A DNA stretch of 9,715 nt from Cetobacterium sp. UBA6069 (lineage in GTDB: Bacteria > Fusobacteriota > Fusobacteriia > Fusobacteriales > Fusobacteriaceae): NCBI GenBank assembly GCA_002428805.1, contig DIXX01000037.1:25847-35561 (forward strand), in the 5' to 3' direction. The notes below the pieces were generated by a model that was given only the letters and a program-made list of their open reading frames with translations, was not told the origin of the DNA and searched no databases. The translations under genes and the position numbers were made by a program. Below are positions 1 to 6,598 of the stretch, piece after piece (position 1 is the first letter of the stretch; each line of letters begins with the position of its first letter).

Positions 1-365
1 AAATGACTTCCAGGGTGAGTATTTAGATATATAAGTCCCAATTGATTTACTCTTTCCATCTCATCAATAAAAGCATTTAATGATTTCTCTCTCTTTTCTG
101 GATCTGGGCTACCTAGGTTTATTAGATAACCATCATGTGGAAGTATCTGTTCTGGTAAGAACTTATATCTTTTCATAGCATCCTTAAAAGCTAAAATCTC
201 ATCTTGTGTATATTGCTTTGCATCCCATCTTCTTTGATTCTTTACAAACATTCCAAATCCATTCGCATCTATGTCCATAGCATTTTTAAATGCATTTACT
301 ACTCCACCTTGTATAGATACATGTGCACCTAAATATGTATTTTTTATTTTTTCATCTCTAGTCAT
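1..365 (-). CDS. nfo: Endonuclease IV (AP endonuclease), 5' part only
   Basis: This is the N-terminal 121 residues of endonuclease IV; the rest lies beyond the left edge. The family is a zinc-dependent TIM-barrel enzyme that cuts DNA 5' to abasic sites in base excision repair in the cytoplasm. Seen in the translation: the family opening LGAHVSIQGG (residues 12-21), the FVKNQRRW block (40-47), the LPHDGYLINLG block (75-85) and NTHPGSH at the cut end. His77 and His117 fall at the same offset from the E. coli zinc ligands His69 and His109, so both visible ligands are kept. The remaining ligands are outside the window. The ATG is supported by an AGAGGAG ribosome binding site five bases upstream. 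It is divergent from the alanyl-tRNA editing gene and shares its promoter region. Identification is very secure. Confidence 0.96.
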   Translation of the reverse strand, partial: MTRDEKIKNTYLGAHVSIQGGVVNAFKNAMDIDANGFGMFVKNQRRWDAKQYTQDEILAFKDAMKRYKFLPEQILPHDGYLINLGSPDPEKREKSLNAFIDEMERVNQLGLIYLNTHPGSH

Positions 366-370
366 AAAAA

Positions 371-377
371 CTCCTCT
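371..377 (-). promoter_or_regulatory. Ribosome binding site of nfo
   Basis: AGAGGAG on the minus strand, five bases before the nfo ATG. It fixes the start of the truncated gene. Confidence 0.8.
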
Positions 378-402
378 ATACTATATGTTAATCTTTTTAT
401 AT

Positions 403-431
403 AGTATAGCATAAAGTATACTTTTTGAATA
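403..431 (-). promoter_or_regulatory. Probable promoter of nfo (extended -10)
   Basis: On the minus strand, 403-411 reads TGCTATACT: a TATACT -10 box (403-408) with the TG of an extended -10 at 410-411. With a 17-base spacer the -35 would be TATTCA (426-431), which matches TTGACA poorly; an extended -10 can compensate for that. Transcription would begin near 396, giving a leader of about 30 bases. The spacer contains the perfect palindrome AAAGTATACTTT (413-424), a possible operator. Assigned by consensus only. Confidence 0.55.
413..424. repeat. 12-base perfect palindrome in the nfo promoter
   Basis: AAAGTATACTTT is its own reverse complement and sits between the -10 and -35 positions of the proposed nfo promoter. 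The half-site AAAGTAT recurs at 481-487 and 493-499, around the -10 of the divergent promoter. This could be a repressor site, but such palindromes are not rare in DNA this rich in A and T. Confidence 0.35.
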
Positions 432-463
432 GAGAATTAAAACTATCATTCTTAATATACTTA

Positions 464-492
464 TTGAAATACTCTGTATAAAAGTATAAAAT
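464..492 (+). promoter_or_regulatory. Probable promoter of the alanyl-tRNA editing gene
   Basis: TTGAAA (464-469), a 17-base spacer and TAAAAT (487-492), each box one mismatch from the sigma-70 consensus. The start of transcription would be near 499, leaving a leader of about 20 bases with the ribosome binding site AGGAGG at 510-515. Divergent from the nfo promoter. Confidence 0.55.
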
Positions 493-519
493 AAAGTATC
501 AAAGGTTTTAGGAGGAAAG

Positions 520-1614
520 ATGATAAAAGTAGTTTCATGCTCGAAAGAAAAAGATAATTGGATTATAGAGGTTGAATCACACAATCTATATATAGATGGA
601 AAGGGTGGACAGATAGGAGATAGAGGGTTTATAGGTGAAACTAGATTTTTAACTGTTTTAGATGATAAAAAAATTGTTGTGCAAGGAGAGATGTCTTTAG
701 GAGAGTATACATATAGTATAGACAAAGATAGAGTATTCGACATAGGTGTTCAACATACTGCTCAACATCTTTTCTCGGCGATTGCTTATAATGATTATTC
801 TTTAAATACGGTTGGATTTAGAATGACTGAAACGTATACAACCGTAGATTTAGATTCTAAAGATCTTGATGAAAACTTTGTAGATGAATTGGAAAGAAAA
901 ATCAATAAATCTATTGGAGAGGGAAAAGATATATTAGAAAAAATTGTGACAAGAGATGAAGCTAACTCTATAGATACATTTAGAAAAAAAATTAGTGATA
1001 AGGTTATTGGAGATGTAAGAGTTATATCTATTGATAACTTAGATACAAGTGCATGTGCTGGATATCATGTAAAAAATATATCAGAAATAAGATTATTTAA
1101 AATAATTAACTTTGAAAAAATAAAAGGTAATTACACAAGATTTTATTTCTTAGCTGGAGATAGAGCCATAAATGATTTTGTTAGCAAAAATAAGACAATA
1201 AAAGAACTAAATAGAATTTTTAGTTGTAGAGATAATGAGATTCTTTCTATGATTGATAAATTCAACTCTGAAAGAAAAGAAAACGAAAGCAAGGCTAGGG
1301 ATCTTAGTGTGAAATATTGCGAACTTTTAGCACCTAAACTTATAAACGAAAGTATAGAAAAGGATGAAAAGAAATATATCGTATATAAGGATGAAAAACA
1401 TATAATTGAAAATCTTAGTAAAATAATTCCAGATGACTATATTTTTATTGGTGTTTGGGAAGATGGAGGTGTTATTTCGAGTAAATCAATACATTGTGGA
1501 GAGTTGTTAAAAGAGTTTTCTAAAACTATAAATAACATAAAAGGAGGGGGAAAAGCTGAAAGAGCTAACTTTAAAGGGAACCTTTCTGTAGCAGAGATTA
1601 CAAATATATTGTAA
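520..1614 (+). CDS. alaX: Alanyl-tRNA editing protein (AlaX type with DHHA1 domain)
   Basis: Probable free-standing editing enzyme that hydrolyses mischarged Ser-tRNA(Ala) or Gly-tRNA(Ala) in the cytoplasm. The 364 residues show the order found after the catalytic core of alanyl-tRNA synthetase. First comes a beta-barrel-like segment with GGQIGDRG (29-36). Next is the editing domain with HTAQH (His79, His83) and CAGYH (Cys179, His183), the expected four zinc ligands. A charged, probably helical linker covers about 225-285, and a C-terminal DHHA1-like domain carries the glycine-rich GGGKAERANFKG (342-353). No aminoacylation domain is present, so this is not a broken alaS. AGGAGG four bases before the ATG supports the start. 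The usual CGGTH-type motif is CAGYH here: ligands kept, middle residues changed. Family assignment is secure; the exact substrate is inferred. Confidence 0.9.
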   Translation: MIKVVSCSKEKDNWIIEVESHNLYIDGKGGQIGDRGFIGETRFLTVLDDKKIVVQGEMSLGEYTYSIDKDRVFDIGVQHTAQHLFSAIAYNDYSLNTVGFRMTETYTTVDLDSKDLDENFVDELERKINKSIGEGKDILEKIVTRDEANSIDTFRKKISDKVIGDVRVISIDNLDTSACAGYHVKNISEIRLFKIINFEKIKGNYTRFYFLAGDRAINDFVSKNKTIKELNRIFSCRDNEILSMIDKFNSERKENESKARDLSVKYCELLAPKLINESIEKDEKKYIVYKDEKHIIENLSKIIPDDYIFIGVWEDGGVISSKSIHCGELLKEFSKTINNIKGGGKAERANFKGNLSVAEITNIL

Positions 1615-1637
1615 ATAATCGGAATATCTGTTATAAT
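1609..1637 (+). promoter_or_regulatory. Probable promoter of rlmN (perfect extended -10)
   Basis: TTGTAA (1609-1614) overlaps the last codon and stop of the preceding gene. After a 17-base spacer comes TATAAT (1632-1637), with TG at 1629-1630 making the full extended -10 TGTTATAAT. Transcription would start near 1644, about 30 bases before the rlmN ATG. It probably gives rlmN and the downstream penicillin-binding protein a supply independent of the editing gene. Confidence 0.7.
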
Positions 1638-1673
1638 GGAAATTAGGTATTTATTAGTAACAATGGAGGAAAT

Positions 1674-2720
1674 ATGTCAAATAAAATAAATTTACTAAAT
1701 TTAAATGAACAAGAACTTACAGATTTTATCGTTTCTTTAGGAATGAAGAAATTCTACGGAAAACAAATATTCACATGGTTAAATCAAAAAATCGTAAGAG
1801 ATATCAACGATATGACAAACATATCATTAAAGGATAGAGAGCTTCTTATAGAAAAAGCTTATATTCCATTCTTAAACTTATTAAAGCATCAAGTATCTAA
1901 AATAGATAAAACAGAAAAATTCCTATTCAAATTAGAAGATGGAAATACAATAGAAAGTGTTATCTTAAGACACAAAGATAGAACAACTCTTTGCATCTCA
2001 TCTCAAGTTGGATGTGCTGTTAAGTGTGGATTCTGTGCAACTGGATTAGGTGGATTTACTAGAAACTTAGATGTACATGAAATTGTAAACCAATTCTATA
2101 CAATAGAAAGAAGATTATTAAAGCAAGGACTTCAAATAAACAATATCGTATTTATGGGAATGGGAGAACCTATGCTTAATATCGATAACGTTATCAAAGC
2201 TATTGATATTCTTTCAAGCGAAAGAGGAGTTAATGTTTCTAAGAGAAGAATAACTATCTCAACTTCTGGAATCATTCCTGGAATTGAAAAACTATTAGAA
2301 GAGAGAATCCCAGTTGAATTAGCAATCTCTTTACACAGTGCTATTGATGAAAAGAGAAGTGAGTTAATGCCAATCAACACAAGATACCCATTAGCTGATT
2401 TATTCCCAGTATTACAAGAGTATCAAAGACAAACAAAAAGAAGAATTACATTCGAATACATTTTAATCAATGATTTCAATGTATCTGAAAATGATTTATC
2501 TTACTTAGCTGACTTCGTTCATAATTTTGATCATATATTAAACTTAATTCCTTGTAACCCTGTTGAAGGAAAAGATTACCAAAGACCTTCTCAAAAGAAG
2601 ATTGAAAAAGTACTTAACTACTTAAAAGACTTCAGAAAAGTAAACGCTACTATCAGAGGAGAAAAAGGAACTGATATTGACGGTGCTTGTGGACAGTTAA
2701 GACAAAAGAACTCAAAGTAA
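1674..2720 (+). CDS. rlmN: 23S rRNA (adenine2503-C2) / tRNA A37 methyltransferase
   Basis: Radical-SAM enzyme that methylates C2 of A2503 in 23S rRNA and, in studied species, A37 of some tRNAs, tuning the peptidyl transferase centre and decoding. The 348 residues match the family's usual length. Seen: an N-terminal helical accessory domain (about 8-75); the iron-sulphur cluster motif CAVKCGFC (Cys114, Cys118, Cys121); [12 protein letters not shown] after it; the SAM-binding GMGEPMLN; and GACGQL near the end. Cys339 corresponds to the E. coli methyl-carrying Cys355. Cys107, seven residues before the first cluster cysteine, corresponds to E. coli Cys118. Both catalytic cysteines are thus present. 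GGAGGA three bases before the ATG supports the start. Codon choice differs from its neighbours: Phe is TTC in 12 of 16 cases, against 4 of 17 in the gene upstream. The next gene follows after 28 bases. Confidence 0.97.
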   Translation: MSNKINLLNLNEQELTDFIVSLGMKKFYGKQIFTWLNQKIVRDINDMTNISLKDRELLIEKAYIPFLNLLKHQVSKIDKTEKFLFKLEDGNTIESVILRHKDRTTLCISSQVGCAVKCGFCATGLGGFTRNLDVHEIVNQFYTIERRLLKQGLQINNIVFMGMGEPMLNIDNVIKAIDILSSERGVNVSKRRITISTSGIIPGIEKLLEERIPVELAISLHSAIDEKRSELMPINTRYPLADLFPVLQEYQRQTKRRITFEYILINDFNVSENDLSYLADFVHNFDHILNLIPCNPVEGKDYQRPSQKKIEKVLNYLKDFRKVNATIRGEKGTDIDGACGQLRQKNSK

Positions 2721-2748
2721 TTAAAATAATTAAAAATGGAGATATTTT

Positions 2749-4959
2749 ATGAAATGGAAAATTCTTAAATATGTTACCATTTTTATTGTATCTTTAGGAA
2801 TTGTTGGAGGGATTGGTGCAAGTCTTTTAGTTAATAAATACTATAAAGAGTTGCCAAATATTTCAGAGTTAGTTGAAAATTATAGTCCTCCTATTCCTAC
2901 TACAATTTATGATAGAAATGGACAGATAATTGATGTTATTTCAAAAGAAACAAGAGAACCTGTGGATATAGAAAAAATTCCACAAAGTCTTCAAAAAGCA
3001 TTTATTGCAATAGAGGATAGACAGTTTTTGACTCATTATGGAATTGATCCATTTAGAATTTTAGGATCTGCAATAGTTAACTTAAAGTCAGGTAGAGCTG
3101 CTCAAGGTGGTAGTACTATAACTCAACAGTTAGCTAGAAATGCATTTTTATCCCATGAAAAAAAATTCTCTAGAAAAATAAAAGAGATTATAATAACATT
3201 TGAAATTGAAAGAAAATATACTAAAGATGAGATAATGGAAAAATACTTAAACGAAATCTATTTTGGTGCTGGAGCATACGGTGTCAAAATAGCCGCTAAT
3301 AATTTTTTCAGAAAAGATATTAAGGATATCAATTTAGCAGAGTCAGCTCTTTTAGCTGGAATTCCTAATCGACCTAATATGTATAATCCAAAAACTAACT
3401 TGGAAAGATCTCTAAGTAGACAAAAATTAATTTTAAGACAGATGTTAAAATTTAATCTTATAACTGAAGAGGAGTTTCAGTCAGCTACGAACTATAAGTT
3501 TGTAAATGAATCGAAAGCATCTTCGAATGATTACAAAGATAAAAACACTACCATTATATATGATGATGTAGAGAAAAAAATTGAGTTTAATGCTCCTGAT
3601 TTTACAGATTTAGTTCAGAAGTTTTTATTCCAAAATTTTGAAGAAAAGAAAATATATAATGATGGACTACTTGTTGAAACAACGCTAGACTTGAATATTC
3701 AAAAAGTTGCTAAAGCTACATTTGAAAACTATCCACGTTTAAAAAATGATAAAAAACTTCAAGGAGCAATGATAACAATCGATGCTAAAAATGGAGAGGT
3801 TATCAGTGTTATTGGTGGAAAAGGATTCAAAGCTGGAAACTTTAATAGAGCGGTACAAGCTAAACGTCAAGTAGGATCTTCATTTAAACCTTTTATTTAC
3901 TATACAGCTTTAGAAAAAGGTTATGAGGAAAATTTAGTTGTAGAGGATTCAAGAATTGTTTATGGTACTTGGGCTCCAAGAAACTATGGAGAGAGATATT
4001 ATAATGGTATGACTTTAATGCAAGGTTTCGATAAATCTCAAAATATTGTTTCTATAAAACTACTAAATAAAGTTGGAATCCCAGCTCTTATGGATACCAT
4101 GAAAAAAATAGATGCTGGATTTGATATTCCAAACAACTTGACTGCAGCTTTGGGTACAACAGAGGGAACTCCGTTGCAATTAGCACAATCATATGCTGTT
4201 TTTGCAAATGGTGGATATTCAATAAAACCATTCTTTGTATCTAAGGTAGTTGATAAATTTGGAAATACATTATATGAAGCTAAACCAGAGATAGATCAAA
4301 AGTTCAACAGTGCTGATATAGCTCTGATGACTAATATGATGAAAAACTCTGTTAAGCAAGGAACGAGTAAAGGTGCAGCAGTTAAGATAAAGGATGTTCC
4401 TATTGAGCAAGGTGGAAAAACAGGTACAACAAACAATTCAAGAACTGTTTGGTATTCTGGAATGACACCTGACTATGTAACAACAATTTATGTAGGATAT
4501 GATGATAATAAACCTTTAACAAAAGCAACTGGAGGGGGAGTAGCAGCTCCTATTTGGAAAAATTTCTATACAGAGATTATCGAAAAAGGATATTACACTC
4601 CAACAACATTCAGTTTCTTAGATAACCATGTCAAAAATGGAGATCTTGCTTATCAAGAGCTAGACCCTATATCTGGATTACTTAATGGATCACCTTCTGA
4701 TAAAACTTTCCTTTTAAGAAGAGGAAGGATAGCAGTGGAGAGAGATGGAAAGTACTCTAATGGTATAGCTGGACTTTTAGGATATTATGTGCCAGCTCAA
4801 ACTACAACTTCAAAAACAGAGGCTATGTCTTCTGAAGAAGTTACTGGACCAGCACCTCAATCGCAATTGCAACAGCAACAAGTTCAACCAAAACCTCCTC
4901 AGCCTCAAAAATCTGAAGAGCAGAAAAAAGGATTCTTCCAAAGATTATTTAATTTCTAA
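2749..4959 (+). CDS. Class A penicillin-binding protein (PBP1A-like)
   Basis: Bifunctional peptidoglycan synthase: polymerises lipid II and cross-links stem peptides on the outer face of the inner membrane. A short cytoplasmic start is followed by one membrane anchor (about 8-28). The GT51 transglycosylase domain (about 55-235) has EDRQFLTHYG with catalytic Glu89, GGSTITQQLARN (120-131) and KYLNEIYFG (165-173). A linker of about 100 residues leads to the transpeptidase domain (about 335-615) with SSFK (Ser377 nucleophile, Lys380), SQN (430-432) and KTGT (557-560). All motifs are intact. At 736 residues it is shorter than E. coli PBP1A (about 850). Residues about 684-725 are a low-complexity Thr/Ser then Gln/Pro tail, ending in the basic, aromatic KKGFFQRLFNF. 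GGAGAT five bases before the ATG supports the start. Probably co-transcribed with rlmN. Symbols used elsewhere are ponA or mrcA. Confidence 0.96.
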   Translation: MKWKILKYVTIFIVSLGIVGGIGASLLVNKYYKELPNISELVENYSPPIPTTIYDRNGQIIDVISKETREPVDIEKIPQSLQKAFIAIEDRQFLTHYGIDPFRILGSAIVNLKSGRAAQGGSTITQQLARNAFLSHEKKFSRKIKEIIITFEIERKYTKDEIMEKYLNEIYFGAGAYGVKIAANNFFRKDIKDINLAESALLAGIPNRPNMYNPKTNLERSLSRQKLILRQMLKFNLITEEEFQSATNYKFVNESKASSNDYKDKNTTIIYDDVEKKIEFNAPDFTDLVQKFLFQNFEEKKIYNDGLLVETTLDLNIQKVAKATFENYPRLKNDKKLQGAMITIDAKNGEVISVIGGKGFKAGNFNRAVQAKRQVGSSFKPFIYYTALEKGYEENLVVEDSRIVYGTWAPRNYGERYYNGMTLMQGFDKSQNIVSIKLLNKVGIPALMDTMKKIDAGFDIPNNLTAALGTTEGTPLQLAQSYAVFANGGYSIKPFFVSKVVDKFGNTLYEAKPEIDQKFNSADIALMTNMMKNSVKQGTSKGAAVKIKDVPIEQGGKTGTTNNSRTVWYSGMTPDYVTTIYVGYDDNKPLTKATGGGVAAPIWKNFYTEIIEKGYYTPTTFSFLDNHVKNGDLAYQELDPISGLLNGSPSDKTFLLRRGRIAVERDGKYSNGIAGLLGYYVPAQTTTSKTEAMSSEEVTGPAPQSQLQQQQVQPKPPQPQKSEEQKKGFFQRLFNF

Positions 4960-4973
4960 ATTAAATATATAGA

Positions 4974-5003
4974 AAAAAAGAGAGAACATTTTCTCTCTTT
5001 TTT
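4974..5003. terminator. Bidirectional rho-independent terminator
   Basis: A 13-base-pair stem (4974-4986 with 4991-5003) with the loop CATT. The core is GAGAGAA pairing with TTCTCTC, flanked by an A run on the left and a T run on the right. Read rightward the T run ends the penicillin-binding protein transcript; read leftward the complementary run ends the transcript of the phosphatase gene, whose stop is at 5011. The two converging units share it. Confidence 0.88.
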
Positions 5004-5010
5004 GTTTCTA

Positions 5011-5808
5011 TTATAAGAATAACTCTCTCAGTTTTTGAGCAACGCCATTTTCAGAGTTAGTTTTTATAACTTCATTTTCAGGTAGAAGTGCCTTTAACCT
5101 AGGACTTCCATTTCCCATTATAAACCCTCTTCCAACAGATGATAACATCTCAAGGTCGTTTAATCCATCTCCAAAAGCGATTGTATCTTTTATATCAATA
5201 CCCTCTCTCTTTAAAACCTCTTCGATTGCACTCGCCTTAGATACACCCTCTTTCATTATCTCTAAACAAGATCCAAGAGAAAGTGTGATATTAAAACCTT
5301 CTGTAAATTCTTCTCTAAGCTTTTTTTCTAAATGAGAAATATACTCTTCATTTTGACTTATAAAGAAGAACTTAGTTATATCTCTCCCTACTAAATTCTC
5401 AAAAGGAGTTACAATATGATGAAATCCAGATTCTTTATGGAAAACTAAAGCTTCTTCTAAAGGTTTTTCTACAAACCATTCTTCATCTAAGTATATATTT
5501 TTGTGTAGCTCCTCACTATAATTATAGTTTAATAAATCTTTTGCTAATCCCGCAGGAATATTATGAGATATAATCTCGTTGTTATTATAATCATGTACCT
5601 TAGCACCATTAGAAGTAATTAAAAAACTATCTAAACCAAGCATATCTTTAAATGTCATTGCATCGTTATGGTGTCTACCTGTAGCTATAATAAATTTAAC
5701 ACCAGAATTTACAATCTCTTTTATAGTATTTTGTGTTACTTCTGAAATAGTGTGATGCTCATTCAGTAGTGTTCCATCTAAGTCACATATAATTGCTTTG
5801 TATTTCAT
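5011..5808 (-). CDS. Cof-type HAD-superfamily hydrolase
   Basis: Predicted magnesium-dependent cytoplasmic phosphatase of the HAD superfamily, Cof/YkrA-like subfamily with a C2-type cap. Such enzymes act on sugar phosphates, flavin or pyridoxal phosphates, so the substrate cannot be read from sequence. All four motifs are seen in 265 residues: CDLDGT with nucleophile Asp9 and acid/base Asp11; ATGR (Thr43); Lys191 in GVSKASAIEEVL; and FGDGLNDLEML with Asp214 and Asp218. The cap lies between about 85 and 185. The later MGNG block replaces the more usual MGNA. It is last in a leftward operon, 24 bases after the outer-membrane protein gene. Its ribosome binding site GAGGAG (5820-5825) lies in that gap, 11 bases from the ATG, a rather long spacing that may lower translation. 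Family certain, substrate unknown. Confidence 0.92.
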   Translation of the reverse strand: MKYKAIICDLDGTLLNEHHTISEVTQNTIKEIVNSGVKFIIATGRHHNDAMTFKDMLGLDSFLITSNGAKVHDYNNNEIISHNIPAGLAKDLLNYNYSEELHKNIYLDEEWFVEKPLEEALVFHKESGFHHIVTPFENLVGRDITKFFFISQNEEYISHLEKKLREEFTEGFNITLSLGSCLEIMKEGVSKASAIEEVLKREGIDIKDTIAFGDGLNDLEMLSSVGRGFIMGNGSPRLKALLPENEVIKTNSENGVAQKLRELFL

Positions 5809-5832
5809 TCTTTATTGTTCTCCTCAAATTTT

Positions 5833-6582
5833 CTAGAAGTAGTATTTTGCTCCTACTCCAACTAAGTATAAAACTCCATCTTCTACGATAGGTGAATCAG
5901 AAACCTCACTTGAGAACTTCTCTACACCTAAGAAAGCCATAAGTGCTACATTATCAGTTAATCTATAATCAGCTGTAATGTTTAATCCAATAGAGTAAGC
6001 AGCGTCAGCTTCATAAGCTTTGTTTCTTAATTTATAGTTTCCAGGTCTTCCAGCTTCCTCTTTAGTTACACCAAAGTAGTAATCTGTATAATCTCCACTA
6101 TAACCTTTAATATGAATAGATGGAACAACAGTAAGCTTTTCATCAACTCTATAAGCTTTGAAAGCACTAAGTTTTCCCTCTCCTCCATGCTCACCAACTT
6201 GTGCAGTAAGTCCAGTTTTAACTCCGTAGAATCCTGTATCTGCATCTAATCTTATTCCAAACATAGCTTGGAACTTTCTATCGTCTATATTATCATAACC
6301 TGATTTTAAATCCTCTGAATCCACTGCAAATCCAGCTAAAGGGTTTAAGAAAAGTGATGCTGCAAATGCATCGTCTTTATAAAACTGATAACCTACAGTA
6401 ACACCTTTAACATAAAAATCACCATAATTTATATCTAATAGCGGCATAGGATAACTCTTATCTTCAGCACCTTTGTACATGCTATCCGACAATCCCATTC
6501 CAACCCCTATTCCAAATTTATCTTCAGCAAGTAGAGTTGCTGACATTGTTAATGCTAATAACCCCAATAATATTTTTTTCAT
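5833..6582 (-). CDS. MipA/OmpV family outer-membrane protein
   Basis: Predicted beta-barrel of the outer membrane. The 249 residues begin with a signal peptide (MKK, then a hydrophobic run to about 18) probably cut after Ala19, before EDKFGIGVG. They end in GVGAKYYF, with the terminal Phe typical of proteins inserted by the Bam complex. Alternating patterns such as LDINYGDFYVKGVTVGYQF and the early YKGAEDKSYPMPLL block fit MipA/OmpV. In E. coli MipA is reported to link the lytic transglycosylase MltA to PBP1B, but many family members have other or unknown roles (OmpV-like porins, antibiotic or osmotic response), so that job should not be assumed. GGGAGGA (6588-6594) lies five bases before the ATG. 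The gene starts 16 bases after the glycosyltransferase-deacetylase, so it is very probably co-transcribed with it. Confidence 0.87.
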   Translation of the reverse strand: MKKILLGLLALTMSATLLAEDKFGIGVGMGLSDSMYKGAEDKSYPMPLLDINYGDFYVKGVTVGYQFYKDDAFAASLFLNPLAGFAVDSEDLKSGYDNIDDRKFQAMFGIRLDADTGFYGVKTGLTAQVGEHGGEGKLSAFKAYRVDEKLTVVPSIHIKGYSGDYTDYYFGVTKEEAGRPGNYKLRNKAYEADAAYSIGLNITADYRLTDNVALMAFLGVEKFSSEVSDSPIVEDGVLYLVGVGAKYYF

Positions 6583-6598
6583 ATTAATCCTCCCTAAG

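Noticed and set aside
381..743. Open frame of 120 codons on the minus strand
   Set aside because: It is antisense to the 5' part of the alanyl-tRNA editing gene and runs through its promoter. It has Ser/Ile/Pro-rich composition typical of a shadow frame, and no recognisable domain.
520..1614. A truncated alanyl-tRNA synthetase (broken alaS)
   Set aside because: The frame has its own promoter, ribosome binding site, ATG and full AlaX domain order, and no remnant of the aminoacylation domain lies upstream.
2132..2380. Open frame of 82 codons on the minus strand
   Set aside because: It lies wholly within rlmN, whose catalytic motifs are read on the other strand, and shows no recognisable domain.
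4787..4972. Open frame of 61 codons on the plus strand overlapping the end of the penicillin-binding protein
   Set aside because: It is the other-frame reading of the repetitive Gln/Pro tail and reaches to the terminator.
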